A stretch of 64,000 nt of DNA. Origin: Nymphaea colorata (taxonomy: Eukaryota > Streptophyta > Magnoliopsida > Nymphaeales > Nymphaeaceae). This document shows positions 45,633 to 58,697 of the stretch, piece by piece (positions within the stretch are counted from its first letter, which is position 1; every line of letters starts with the position of its first letter). Location: contig NC_045147.1 in the NCBI RefSeq assembly GCF_008831285.2, forward strand, positions 1-64,000. Reading direction: 5' to 3'. Under the pieces are notes generated by a model. It was not told where the DNA came from, ran no database searches, and worked only from the letters and a program-made list of their open reading frames with translations. The translations under genes and the position numbers were made by a program.

Positions 45633-46251
45633 AAAGCCTGGCAGTTAAAGATACAAAAGAATCAAAAACACCACAAAGACTAGTAGGAAAGAACATCATA
45701 GTAGACGCATGGGACAAGCTCCAGTAGGAAAGAACATCATAGTAGAAGAAAAGTAGAGAGACGCAGGCGACATGCTCTACCAAGATCACCGCCATCCATC
45801 GATCATCAACCCTTTCTCTCTCTCAATTCCTCCCTATTGGTTCACAGATGTCTCTTTTCTTTTCTTTTTTTTATATAAGAGAAAGATTCCACTCTTTTAC
45901 AAAGAGAGGGGAGATAAAGAAAGAGCGTCAACTGCTTTCCAAAAAATAAGCAAAAATTTAGGGATTCATTGTTCACCTTCTTTAAATTCTGAAAAGTTGT
46001 TTTTAGGAATAAATGGAATGGAAAAATTGCTACCCATTCCATTTTTGCTGAACATTTGAGGGGATGGGTCCGATGGGATAAAGATTCCATATAATTTATT
46101 TAGTGGTTTGATGGTAAGGATGAAGATAAGTTGGAAAAAGTGGATGTGAGCTCTTTTTTAAATTTAATAAGAAAGTGGAGGGTGACAATTGCATTTCAAA
46201 CCTTTCCCAAATTTATTAAAATTAATGGACCGATTTGAAAATTGAAACCCT

Positions 46252-46400
46252 CTCTCTCTCTTGTGGCGCATTTGGGAAGAGCACAACAACAGAGTGTTCA
46301 TGGACACCTTCTCTTCGCCAGATTTTGTGGCTCGTCTTGTGTATGGGGATGTCCAGTTTGCCATTCGGTTGAAGCGCCGCTGTCCGTCTGCGACTGGGTG
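46252..46400 (+). pseudogene. LINE (non-LTR retrotransposon) 3' coding remnant
   Basis: Reads LLWRIWEEHNNRVFMDTF and then about 30 further residues to a stop. The 'W.IW.ERNNR.F' pattern is typical of the C-terminal end of plant LINE reverse-transcriptase polyproteins. Only this tail is present. A pyrimidine-rich stretch follows. Confidence 0.5.
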
Positions 46401-46924
46401 ACTGTGCTGCTCCGTCTTTCCTCTCTCTCTTATTTTTCTGTGCATTGTATTGTATATTTCTTCTTCTTGTTTCTGTTTTTACGGTTTATTTTTTGGGGAT
46501 TGTTTTTGTATTTATGGGACCTCTTGTTCGGCTCTCTCTCTTTCTTTCTCTCTCTCTCTCTCTCATTTTTCCCACTTCTCATGTCCTTGATCTTCTTTAG
46601 ACCACGTCTTCCGATCACCGGGGACAGAGTAGAGCCAGAGACCGGCGACCTACAACTCTCTTTTTAAGGTGAGTCTCATGCATTCTCTGCAAACCCACAG
46701 AGGGTCGAAGAAACCCGCACTGTTTGGCGTGAAGACCACTAGTCAAAGAAGGACAAGCTACCACCAGAGTACCACCGGATTGAAAGCAACCCCTGATGAA
46801 AGACTCTACTTGCAGCTGCTGACGGTGGATAGCTCAAAATACTAAGACGTGAAGCCATACCCATGGACGAGGCGATGCCAATGCTCTTTCGAGATTAACT
46901 GCTGCAAGAGAATGAAATGGTGCC

Positions 46925-48540
46925 CATGATCCCATCCTCTTTCAACGAAGCCCAACAGGCTGAAATTTCATCCCAGAAACTCCGTTTCTGAAAATCCATT
47001 TAAGGTTATAATTTTGATGCCCGTTTGGTTGTTGAATTTTTTTTGTTAAAATTTGAATTTTCTTTCGTGTGCTACAGTACATTTTGGGTGTAACAAAGAA
47101 ATAAATGAGATTTTTTAGGAGAAGAAAAGAGTTGTTTTTTTTTATGGAAGGTGACAATGCAGCGGAGGGTAATGATGACTTCCAGATCTTCACGTCCACA
47201 AGGCTCACATGGGAAAGCGACTCACATGGTAAAGCCAGGGGGGTAAGGAAGCCCAATAGGCAATTTTGATGCCGAGTTTGTTTATTGGAAATTTGTAAAA
47301 AAATTTGAATTTTGTTTCCTGTAATACAGTGCATTTGATATGGAACAAGAAAATAAATGAGAGTTTTTTTAGAGAAAGGAAGAGTTGCTTTTTTTTATGG
47401 AAGGTGACAATGCGGTGCGAGTAATGGTGACTCCTACATCTTCACGTCCACAGGATTCATATGGAAAGCGAGAAGGGTTTTTGAAAACTCTGTTTTGAAA
47501 ATCCATTCGGTTATAATTTTGATGCCGAGTTTGGTTGGTGGATTTTTTTATTTTTATTTGAATTTTGTTTGTTGTGCTACAGTACATTTCCAATGTAACA
47601 AGGAAATATAAATGAGTTTTTTTGGGAAAAGGGAAGAGTTGCTTTTTTCAGATGACAACTGACGATGCAGCGGGGTTAATGATAACTCCCAAAACTTAAC
47701 TTCCACATGGCTCATATAAGAAAGCGCGAGAGGGGTCAGGGAGCCGTACTGGTAGAAATTTCATCCCCGAAACTTGGTTTCTGAAAATCTATTTAACGGT
47801 TACAATTTTGATGCTGAGTTTGGTAGTTGGAAGTTTTTTTAAAAATTTGTGCTTTGTTTCCTGTGCTACTATCCATTTCCGACGTAACAAAGAAATAAAT
47901 GAGATTCTTAGGGAGAACGGAAGAGTTGTTTTTTCTGATGGACGGTGACGATGTGGCAGGGGGTAATGATGACTCCCATATCTTTACATCCACAGGGCTC
48001 ATATGGGAAAGCGAGAGGGGTTAGGTCAAGGTGCCCAACAGGCAGAAATTTCATCCTTCAAACTCCGTTTCTGAAAATACATGAGTTTGGTTGTTGGAAT
48101 TTTTTTTTTAAATTTGAATTTAATGCTACAGTGCATTTTCGATGTCACAAGGAAATAAATGAGATTTTTTGAGAGAAGGGAAGAGTTGTTTTTTTATGAG
48201 AGGTGACAATGAGTCAGGGGTAATGATGTCTTCCAAATCTTCACGTCCACACGTTTCATATGGAAAAGCGAGAAGGTTTAAGGAGCCCAACAGGCAAAAA
48301 TTTCATCCCGAAAATTCGGTTTCTGAAAGACCATTTAACAGTTATAATTTTGATGCTGAGTTTGGTTGTTCGTTTTTTGTTAAAACATTGAATTTTGTTT
48401 CCTGTGCTACAGTTCAATTCTGATGCAACAATGAAATAAATGAGATTTTTTGAGACAAGGGAAGAGTTGCTTTTTCTGATGGGAGGTGACGATGGGGCGG
48501 GTGTAATGGTCACTCCCATATTTCATGTCCACAGAGCTCA
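46925..48540. repeat. Array III: 250-280-bp tandem repeat, about six units
   Basis: Units share gttataattttgatgccgag, ttgaattttgtttcctgtgc, aaataaatgagattttttgg and acttcacgtccacagg-type segments. Landmarks lie near 47012, 47266, 47518, 47800, 48078 and 48345. Divergence between units is clear. Short minus-strand ORFs with 'IFFVTSEMDSSTGNK' text are by-products. The array ends close to an LTR-like boundary at 48735. Confidence 0.9.
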
Positions 48541-48599
48541 TATGAGAAAACGAGAGTTGTCAGGGAGCCCAATCTTAAACCCCTTGTGAATTAAACCCG

Positions 48600-48749
48600 T
48601 AACACCATGTCTCTCTCTCTTTCTCTCTCCCCTAGTTTCTCTCTCTTCCCTTTCATGCCCTTGTGCTCGCTGGTGCTGGTTTGGTGCTGCTCTTTGTGTG
48701 ATGCTGGTTCAGCAACTGCATTGAGATGTTCAACAGTGGTATCAAAGCC
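48600..48749 (+). other. Putative LTR end and initiator-tRNA-Met primer-binding site
   Basis: tggtatcaaagcc at 48737-48749 matches the usual plant retroelement primer-binding site TGGTATCAGAGCC. It follows 'gttcaaca' plus one base, the usual layout of an LTR end. The pyrimidine-rich and Leu/Ser-codon-like text at 48600-48730 would be U5. No matching second LTR was found in the window. Confidence 0.5.
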
Positions 48750-49132
48750 TCGTTTTCGACACTAAGTTGTAAGGCAACAAACAAGGGAGTTAAACAGGCT
48801 GATGGTTTAAATTTGAGGTCAGTCACTATATTGTCTACCTTGGACAATGTATTTTCTAATAGGGACTTAGTGCCTCAAGAGATGAGATGAGGCCGACTTT
48901 TTCTAAGAAGCGAAGTGTGCATGCATACTAAGCCTTCAAAAGCTATTTGCTTGACCATGTTCTTCATATTATTGTTTTTGAGTAGTGCTTGCCTCCACCA
49001 TTTTAGGCATGATTTTCCATCGACCTTATGCTGACAGGATTGTGCTTTCTATTAGAATGAAATACATGATACTATTGCCATAGTATGTTAGCATGATCAT
49101 ATGCATGTCAGGAATGAAAACCTAGCATGAGC

Positions 49133-49297
49133 ATGTTCATCGATTGGCTGAAGGGCTTTGCTTTTTTGGTCTTCACTCAAGAGGAATATATCCCTGAGAG
49201 GCTTCGGGTCTCACATGCTCTTCCACTACCATATGGTACTTTTGTAGCAGAGCATGATGCCTATGCAATTACCTTCCTAAGTCAAACTTTTGCTTAA
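49133..49297 (+). CDS. Small ORF, 54 codons, unassigned
   Basis: Opens with MFIDWLKGFAFLVFTQEEYI and continues PERLRVSHALPLPYG to the stop at 49295-49297. The composition looks protein-like. It is 0.4 kb downstream of the putative primer-binding site, where a retroelement gag would start. I do not recognise it; it may be a relic or chance. Confidence 0.22.
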   Translation: MFIDWLKGFAFLVFTQEEYIPERLRVSHALPLPYGTFVAEHDAYAITFLSQTFA

Positions 49298-49299
49298 AA

Positions 49300-50356
49300 T
49301 GTGTCAAAATATGCTTGATAGCATATTTTGAATTATTTGATTTGTTTTCAATGAAAATAAAAGGCTAGTCCTGCTTTTTTTATTTGATCAATTATTAAGA
49401 TGTCTTAAGAAGAAAAAAGTTGATGTCGAAAAGAAAAACGAATCTCCGATGGTTATTCGTGATTCCCTCAGTGTGCTAAGAACGACGTGTTCATACACCT
49501 AAACAACCTCTTTTTCCCTGTTTTTCCATTTTCTCATAGAGTGATGCGAAATACTTGCTCTCTCCCCAAACCCTTACCTACCCGTCTTTATAAATATTAC
49601 TGTCTGTTGCGTCTTTATTTTGTTTCACAATCAGAATTTCATCGTGTCTCTTTCATCATGTCAATGATTTAGCGTTTCTTTGCTCTGTCGCTTTTCTCCA
49701 AGATGCTGGAAAAGAAGCTTATCATTGTCCACCAGTTTGCAATGGTACTTGGTAATTTTATGAGAAGTTCGGTTGTTGGTATGAAATTTATGTCTACTTT
49801 TACATTACATTGTTTTGTATTATTGGGTCTTGAGAATAGTTGGTATACTTTTATTGTTAAATTTATTGTTGTGCTTTTAGAGCACTTGGTGAAGATATTA
49901 TAATATATGAAAGATAATCAGGAAGAGTCAAAGTTTTGTAAGGAGCACAATGAATATCAAGAGCAAAAGTGAAGAAGAGAAAGAAGCTATTTCAATGAAG
50001 GGTCTTTATGTTTGCTTTCAGTTTGTTTGTTTGGTTGTTTGTTTGTTTTTTTTTTTTTTTTTTTTTGTCTTATGATGCATGACTTCATGTAGTAAATTTT
50101 GTGGTTAATGCAAGTGACCTTTCTAATCTCTCTTTCTTTGTTTTGATAGTTTTGATCCATTCAAATTACAGCACTTCTAATGAAATTTAGCCAACTCTAT
50201 CGAACGTGAAGGTAGAAAAAGTATATTTAACTTTAAACTTGTAACAGGAGAACAATATTCTCATCTATTGTTTCTTGTCATGCCTCTGACGCCCAACTTC
50301 TCTGATTAACCTTTTTTATCCAAAATCTGCCTTTACTTTTTTTTTTAAAAAAAATG
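49300..50356. other. Intergenic, nothing recognised
   Basis: T-rich with a poly-T run near 50046-50066. Short open frames only. Confidence 0.45.
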
Positions 50357-52480
50357 TTAAAACAAAAAGCGCGAATAAATTTGCACTAACCTTTCATTAG
50401 GATACATCCAACGATATTGTACAGGCCCACCCAATAAGACTTCATCACTTAAGTGAATAGGCAAATGAATCATGATATCAAAGAATGTAGGTGGAAATAT
50501 TTTTTCCATATGACACAATGTCAAAATAATTTGCTCGTCTAAATGCTTCAAATCATTTTCTTTTCCAACTTTTGTGTATAATTCCTCAAAAAAACTACAC
50601 AACACAATCAATATTACAAGGCTAATGCAATTGAATCAATATATGAGAAACTTGACTTTTTAACCCCGCTTAAATGCACACGTCGTGAAATGGTTGAAGC
50701 ATAACCACATGGACCATCAAAATTTTCACCCCTTTACAAAATATTTTTCTTTCTTTTGTTCATGGTGAAATATGTCATTGGCAATAATATTTTACAATTC
50801 CTATTACATGTTTTGGATGAAATTCATGTCTTACATTCATCTTCTGTTAAGTCTAAATGAGAATTGTAATGATCTTTTGTATTTCCTTTCAAATTTAACA
50901 ATGTACCAACTATATTATAGCAACTATTTTTTTCGATATGCATTACATCTAGAAGGTGATGTAATAAGTTGTGCTTCCAATATGGCAAAGTAAAAAATAT
51001 ACTTTTCTTTCTCCAATTGTATGCCAACGGTTCATGTTCCACTTCTTCTAATGCATCAATTCCGAAAGATCATGTACAAGCACTTCTTAGTTCTTCAGTC
51101 CCATCAAATGAATGTTTGTTCAATCTATATGCATGATGTGTAGGTAAAAAAAAAACTTCGATGACCCATATAACATTCTTTACAACTATTTCATAAATGA
51201 TAAGAATACGTATCTTTTTGGCATTTGGGGCATGCTAATTTTCCTTTTGTACTCCATCTTGATAGGTCTGCAAAAACTGAAAATTTATTTATGGCCCATA
51301 ATAAAGTTTCATGCATCTGAAAATATTGCTTTTTGTTTGCATCATAAGTATCTACACTAAATTTTATAGCACTTTTAACTTATTAATTCGCAATTGCAAA
51401 GAAACATCAATCTTTTCTCTTGGAGGATTTGGTTCAGAAATGAACAAACACAAATTCATGTAAGATTATTTCACATACCTCCTTGGTGGTAGATTATATA
51501 TGACAGTGATTACTGGCCAGATATTATATGATGTACCTAAAGTATGAAAGGGGTTGAAACTATCGCTGATCAAACCAAGTCTGACATTACAATTGCCTAA
51601 TACAAAAAATGGATATATCATCAAAATCTCTCCATGCTAGCAAATCAGTAGGGTGTCTTAGGAAACCATAATGTGTCCTTCATCATGCCATCTCAATTTT
51701 GAAGCAATTTTTGAAGAAAAATACATTCTTTGAAGCCATGGAATGAATGGAAAGTGGCACACAGACTTGGCAGGAATTTTTTAAGTTTTGTTTTGATTGT
51801 TGTGTTCAACATATTCTCTACATCTAGAAGCACCACAAACATCACATCGATCCTTGTTACCAGATTCTTTCCAAAACAACATACAACTTTGAGGACATGC
51901 TTCTACCTTTTCACAAGTCATACCCAATGCTCGTACAATTTCTTTGTTTCACAAAATGACTTTGGTATTTGCACACATATAGAAAATGTTTTGTGCAATA
52001 ACTCCAACAACTTATCAAATGATTTATTGCTCAATCCATGTATACACTTTATGTGAAATAACCAAGTATTGAAAGACAACTTAAAGAAATTTTTACATCA
52101 AGAATATAGTTCTTCTTTAGCATCATTCAACAAATCTGCATGTTCTTTATTATGTACACCTTGATCTTCCATATCATCATCTATATCTTTATCATACACA
52201 TTCACGTTATCATCATCTTCATGTTGTATTTCAAATGCATCTCTTATCAAATCATCCATGCTATCTTTATCATTTTCTACAGTTTCATCATGACCACTTT
52301 GAGCTGCTAATATTGACTCACTGTGACAATGACAATTTGTGTAATTTTAGACAAAACCAATACACATCACATGATCCACAACATCTCTTATCGGTTGAAA
52401 TAGGTTGTTGTTGCATTTTTTACATAGGCACCTAATTTTCCCCGTCAACCATTATACTATTTGCCATGGCAAAGTTGATG
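50357..52480 (-). pseudogene. CACTA (En/Spm) transposase remnant, TNP2 and DUF4218 regions
   Basis: Read on the minus strand from right to left. N-terminal part near 52480-52080 (KGVGDFINFAMANSIMVDGE; DMEDQGVHNKEH). Zinc-binding TNP2 part near 51930-51790 (EACPQSCMLFWKESGNKDRC). TNP2 C-terminal part 51042-50824 (KSIFFTLPYWKHNLLHHLLD, VMHIEKNSCYNIVGTLLN). DUF4218 part 50611-50357 (LCSFFEELYTKVGKEND; GGPVQYRWMYPNERL). Stops and frame changes separate these pieces, so the gene is dead, although introns could account for some gaps. The CACTA termini were not located. Confidence 0.87.
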
Positions 52481-52499
52481 AAGTCTCCAACACCTTTCA

Positions 52500-53320
52500 C
52501 ATTTTCTATGCTTCTTCTAGAGGGAAAAAAGTGTTTATAACAATTTCAATTAAAAAATTATAAAGTACAATTAAACAAAGTATAAGTCTACCTGTCTTTC
52601 TGTATCCAAACTTCGGTCTTCCATCATCAACAATCACCTTGTTTTAATAGGTGCTTCAACTGAAAAAACTAAACATATTAGTTTAGTAATATATTTAGTA
52701 TAGTTTATACCAATTTTATAAAAGATAGGTACTGCACCTGGTCAGGCTGGTCTCCAAGTTCAAGATTTTCTACACTTGTGGAAGTACTTTGGTTACCAAA
52801 ATTTTCTACTACTTGTGGAAGTTCAACCAAGAGAAACCCACAATCAATGGGAAGACACTAGCAAACCTTTGAATATTGATGTTTTTTCTCTCATAATGTC
52901 ATAGGATCAGTTTATTCATATTCTAATAAAACAAAAATGTAGCATCTCTCTCTCTCTCTCATTCTAGAAATTTGGTATAGCAGAACATCCAAAGAAAAGG
53001 GACTAAAGAAAAATAGGGAGATGTAAGACTACTTCAGTTAGGGAGAACAACTAGGTATATAGGAAAATAATATATCTAAAACAACTTATGCTAAGGATAG
53101 AATCAAACAGAGCAAAATGCATACTTAAATTGTTAGAAACACCTATCTACTAACCTTAGAAGCTTTTTGTGATATTCAATAATTTAAACTTTCTCTCATT
53201 TCATATTAATTAATATTGGTCAAATTTCAGAATTTTACACATTGAATAGATTATTCTCACTCTTATGTTATGGTTAGCAACAAATCTCTGTATAGTATTG
53301 CGAAAGTGTAGAAGTGGCCA
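52500..53320. other. Flank of CACTA remnant, no gene
   Basis: AT-rich, with a (CT)n run near 52950. It may be the untranslated 5' side of the CACTA element; nothing else recognised. Confidence 0.4.
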
Positions 53321-53324
53321 GCAC

Positions 53325-53420
53325 TATCAGTTGAGCTGCTTGAGTTTGACCTGGAAGTCTGGTTTATTGACTGAAGAGTCAAGGATGAGCAACATGTCAT
53401 CCTCGTATAAATAAACAAGG
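53325..53420 (-). pseudogene. Possible Ty1/copia reverse transcriptase scrap
   Basis: The minus frame reads LVYLYEDDMLLILDSSVNK followed by DFQVKLKQLN, resembling the copia YVDDMLI region with Glu for the usual Val. Only about 30 residues, so the assignment is tentative. Confidence 0.3.
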
Positions 53421-53429
53421 CAAAATCAG

Positions 53430-54371
53430 GCATCTTCTCTTGAGATTGGTTAAACTTGAATGAGCTTGATGAACAAAAGCATATAAGTTTGTTGATACAA
53501 TATCATCATGGCTAAATATGATGTAAATTCAGCAGAAGATGCCAAGGGTGAAACCTATTACTTCTCCATCCCAGAGAGGTTTTCCTTTTCAAAAGAAAAA
53601 AACATGACGATATGCTTGTTCACAACTTAGCCGAGTTCAAACTAGACAGTTTCTGGAGTTCATGGTTGGAGCTTATTGTCACGAATTTTAATGGTTGGAT
53701 GCAGCTTAGCATGTGTGTATACATATGTTCATGGTTACCCATCTATATATGAATTCTAATAAGCATTGCTGCACTTTCGAGAAAAATAAAGGTTGGACAG
53801 GCGAATTTCCAAAGAACATGATCCTAACAAGCAAACCTCACTTTGTCCTTCATGAAGTTGATGTCAATGAGCCGGAGTTCAACCATGAATAGGCATTGAA
53901 AATTAAATATCGGGTGAGCATAAAATTTGATTACTAGACCTGTGCAGCTCTAAGAATTAGTGTACTCATGAGAGTACAATGGCCCCCTTTCCAAGGAGCT
54001 TAAAGTGCTGGGCAGCTAGATGATTGTTCATTTAGAAGATATGCCACTGGCATCTTCTTATCCCTAGTCACAGGGAAAGGCAACTATAATTTCCAAGGGT
54101 CATTTACTATGGTTAATGCCTAAAGATGGTTATTTTAACCGACATACGATACAAGAGGGAGTTTATTAGCAGTCTCCCTGTGCATATACTATTTTAACTG
54201 ACATATGATAAAAGAAGAGATTTATTAGTAGTCTTCCTATACATATACTATGCACCCCCTTCTAAGCCAGTTTATGTGATTAGAAGAATTAACTTAGATG
54301 GCTAAGTAGAAGAATTCATGTTGGTATAAGCTGATAATTATGATCTATCATAATTCAGCATACCCACAGAT

Positions 54372-54417
<46 letters not shown>

Positions 54418-55680
54418 GGTTGACTAAATAGGCAATCGTTTCATATGTGGCAGTGCAATATTTAAGGTGGAAATTTTGGTCATCACATAATGAGAAAAAG
54501 GAGAGTTTTTTTTATATATAAAAATCTATGGATTGAGCATTAGACAAGATACCAAACTGTGTCAACAAAATCACCTGTAGCTACTAACTCTGGTCCCAAG
54601 AGGAAGCTAAAGTTGCGATGGTGAACATGGTGAGAAACACAGGAAATGCAGAAATATTGTGCCTACCAATTGAAAACAGTAGCAAAGTGTCATGGGTCAA
54701 CTACCCATGACTACATAGGCCTATTATAGTAATCCCGAAGTTGAATAATTGTAGAGCAGAACCTTCTGCAGTATTTGGAATTAATACAGTTAAGGCTTCA
54801 ACCAGCCATTGAGCTGAACTCTATCATGGGAGAAAAGGGTCAAAAGTAGTTCACTTTCTTTCAAGTTACAGTTGCCTTTCCCTATGATAAAAGTATATCA
54901 AATTCAAATTTGATCCATTGACATCCTTAAAAACATATATGTGGTGGACTTTTGACATATTTTCAAATGTTTATGTGCCATTTTTTGAAAAACTAAAATC
55001 TTAGAAAAAAACAAGTCGTCTAAAAAGATAACACCTAGATGTGTAGGCCCAAAGAGTGTGGCAACTAACTAGGCCAACAACTTGTAGGCAGTAGATGTAT
55101 TCAAGTAGTAGTGCTCACCACTTTCCAAAGTCATAGGGAATGGCCTTGGAGGTTTTACGCCCATCCCTTTCCAAAGTCATGGGGAATGGCCTTGTTCTGA
55201 AGTACTTCTTAAGCAGAACTGAAAGCATGTTTTGTTTGCTATTAAACTTCGGATAAGTACAAGAATTCTTAGTCCCTATTGATTTATTCTAATTCAACAA
55301 TAGCCAAAATACACCAGTGGACTTTGTCATGAGTTAAGACCTGAATCAATTTACCTATGAAACAACAGTCTTGGAAGGAATCACAAATAGAATCAAATAG
55401 GATAGACAATCTAATTTTTCTTTAAAATCTAGTGATTCTAATTGTCAAGTGCAGGCTTATAGCCCTTTTGGTAAATAAGTGTGATGTACATAGCAGATAT
55501 CCATCTTGCAAATTTGTGAGAAATAATGAATTGCAGCTAAAAAAATGAAAAAGAAAAGAGAGACTGAGCTTAACGATTGTATATCCATATAGCAAAATTG
55601 ATGAGAAGTAGATGTGCGAACTTTTTTGAGCATCAGCATTAAGAAACTTGTAGTATGCATAAATATGTAATTATACTTGC
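53430..55680. other. Intergenic, nothing recognised except microsatellite
   Basis: A (TA)n(GA)n run at 54369-54418, and short direct repeats such as 'ctttccaaagtcatagggaa' near 55120 and 55170. No convincing coding sequence. Confidence 0.45.
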
Positions 55681-55689
55681 ATGCCAACA

Positions 55690-56092
55690 AAGGGTTTATA
55701 AATGGGGCTATTAACATGGTCGTTTGTCTTGGTTCCTTTTTTTTTTTTTGTTAGAACTAAAACTTCTAGGTGAACGGCTAGGATCCATTGGACAAGGGGC
55801 TCCAGCCCAATGTGGGTTGTGTCGTTACAATGGTATCAAAACACGATTCAACACTCGGACCTGGGTTTACACACATGGATGGGTGTGTTTTAAGGGGGGG
55901 TGGATTGTGACACCTTAAAATTTAGTATTGCATTGAAGATTGTGAGAGATTTTCAGGGGCTATAAAATGAGTTATTAAAATAGTTGGTTGTCCTGATTCC
56001 TAGCCTTTTTTTATGTTGGAATTGAAACTGTTAGGGGGCGGGTTAGGACATACCAATCAGGAGATCGAGCCCGATGTCGGTCAGGTTGTTAT
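55690..56092 (+). mobile_element. Probable TRIM (miniature LTR retrotransposon)
   Basis: A left repeat ending ...gtcgttaca at 55829 is followed by tggtatcaaaac (55831-55842), a primer-binding-site match. After a very short internal region come a purine tract (ttaaggggggg, about 55890-55900) and a second repeat starting TGTGACACC at 55906. The two repeats share about 120 bp of diverged text (for example ggctaggatcc/ggttaggacat and ccaatgtgggttg/ccgatgtcggtca). The 5' start of the left repeat is truncated. The size and order fit a TRIM. Confidence 0.55.
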
Positions 56093-56099
56093 AGAAAGA

Positions 56100-58690
56100 G
56101 AGAGAAATAAGAGAGGTAGAGAGAGAGACAGAGAGAGAGAAGTCCTGAAAGTCACAACGAATAATTTTTCATTTATAGAGTAGTCATTGGTGCACAAGAT
56201 GCTACTTAAAGTATAACTTTTTAGCTACAGGAGTCATAGGTGCACAAAATGTTTAAGTCATGGAAAGAACAAGATGAAAGAAAGATTTTACCATTCAATC
56301 TGCCACAGATGCCTAGCCTATTGCCTTATGTGGATGGACTAAGACAGACATTTCCATGAACTACTAACATCTGAATCCCAGAACTAGCCTATTGTTTTTA
56401 TTTTGACTAGGGCCACTATGTTTCAATCCTAACAATGTCATAGATTATGTTCACTATCTCATCCTCACATTCTTCTATAGTACCAAAAATGTAGGAGGCA
56501 TAATGATAGTTTGAGTTGTACAAGACTGGTCTACATGTATCCGCATATAATGAAAACCATTATCCATACATAATAAAAACTAGCCAAATTGAGGTACTTA
56601 ATACCAATAGCATAAAAAACTATTTATCCTTGCATAAATATGTAGGAATGGTACTTGCTTGTGAATCTACAATATAAAACTTAGGGACAAAGCCCACTCC
56701 CATGGAGAAATAAAGAAGGCCTTGCAAGAGGGATGCCTTCCTTGTTTGGTGGACAACAAATGTGTTTCGGCCATGTTTCAGTTATTTGTGGGCTCTCATG
56801 TCAAGCAAAAAGAAAAAATTCAAAGAAGAAAACCCCTTTACAATAAGAAAGTAACTAGAATTTTTTTTATTGAACTTAATTATTAACTATTGAAGGAGGA
56901 TCAGGTAAGAGACCTTTTTGGATTTTGTCCTTACTTCTGCTTTTCAATCCTTACACTAAAGAGGATGGAAGGTGTAGAGAAGACCACCTTGTTGCTCAAT
57001 CATCAGGTAAAGTTTGAAGAGATTGCAATCTTAAAGTGTCGCCCAAACAACCAGCAAAATGATAGCTTAAAGCTTGAGGACAACTATAATGACCATAAGT
57101 AGAGCAGCCAAACTCACTCTGTAAGAATCTATAAACCACTTAAGGGACAACTGATCTGCAATTAACAAAATAAGCCAAATAAATAATAGAATGTTTTGGT
57201 TGATGGCTTGTCTGATGCTTCCTCTATAGCTAAGAATCGATTCACAACTAATTGAGCTACTATGTTGTATAAATATCCAAAAAATTAATAGAATATAAGA
57301 GTCATCCAGTGGAAAACAAAGATGAAAGAGGAATACATAAAAACATACCCAAGAAAGAGAGAATGGAGTCATTAACCTAGAGCTTACGAAAATCGTAGAT
57401 TTTCCCGATGCTGGGAAGATCATTAAAGGAATGCTAACTCCTTTTCTTGGAAGCCCATTTTGCTTCCTAGTAACTCCTACTTCCTTTGGCAATCAAGCAG
57501 AAAACGTAGTAAAGTTAGGGTTTTTTCAATAAGCATGAGACAAAAATGATTGTTGCAGGAGAAAAAGGAGAAAGGAAAAGAGAAAGGTATCCACAGGAGA
57601 ATATAATTTTCACATGTAAGTTTCACTAATGCACAAGGAAAATGTGTTTTCAAAGTCGGCAGGCTTTAGGTTCTTTCTAACATAGGAGAAATTTGCGTTT
57701 GAAAAGATGTAGTTTTCCCTAACACATGGGAACTGTGTTTGTAAAGCCCTTTTTGCAAGCACACTTTTCTAATGCAAGTTATCTCATGCATTGGAGAAAG
57801 GGATATCACCAGATAATTCTCTAATGCATTATTCATCCGTGTTGCTAAAAGTAAGTTTTTTTAAACTTTTCTTACACATGATGAGTTTGTGTTAAAAAAA
57901 AGTTAAATTAGTAACACATTCTAATAATGCATTGGAGAAGGCCTATACTAATACTAATGAAGGATGTTTTTGTGTTGTTATATGCAATAATTATTTTAGT
58001 GAATTAGATAAAGAATAAGAAATGTTTCTAAAAGAAAATCTAAGCATTCATTATTTACTTGAAAAATAACTATAAAACTAGAATAAGAACAAAAAAGAAA
58101 AGCAAAAACAAAACAAGAAAGTAGATTAACAACTACTTTCAACAATAAAGAATAAGATAGTCAATATGTTGTACAGTGGATGATAAACTAATTAATGTTG
58201 GTTGCCCCTATAGGTGTGCATCCTATAGAAAATAAAGAAGTACACTTTGAATGGTATATCTAGAGTGTCAAGACCTGAATGCTAAAACAACACCCTATAA
58301 ATTGGTTTTTACTTGCATGTTTGAATTTTAGACAATTTCTTTTTAATGGATTGTTCCTCTAGATGAATGGTACATCCTTGGTTTTGCAAAATCATAAGTT
58401 GATGTTTCCTAAATAGATGACAAATATGTAAATGAGGGCAAGATTTATGCTAATTGATTGTATGAAAAGAGCAACTCAATATTGCTTTCATGCTTGACCA
58501 CATGTGTACATATTATGCCCATGTTGACCACAAGTCTAACATTTTCTATGCAATTTGCTTTGCTCAATGCCTAAAGAGACTCACTTTGACCTTCCTTTGG
58601 CACAAGCTTGTTATGGATCTATAAGCAAATCAACCTGCTCATTCTCTTCTACACACTTTCATCATTTTGTCCTGCTTCATCAACATTTGC
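56100..58690. other. Intergenic with subterminal-repeat-like block
   Basis: (GA)n near 56095-56140. Between 57600 and 57960 the motifs 'ctaatgcac', 'ctaacacatggg', 'catgcattggagaa' and 'ctaatgcattattc' recur in both orientations, like subterminal repeats of a DNA transposon. A minus-strand frame at 57067-57492 is open for 141 codons but has no recognisable content. Confidence 0.4.
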
Positions 58691-58697
58691 AACTGAC

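Noticed and set aside
46242-46667. 141-codon plus-strand ORF with poly-Leu/Ser/Phe tail
   Set aside because: It is out of frame with the LINE-like coding text at 46252-46400 and ends in (CT)n-derived residues.
57067-57492. 141-codon minus-strand ORF
   Set aside because: No recognisable domain, composition like translated AT-rich intergenic DNA, and no splice or promoter context. Not called as a gene.
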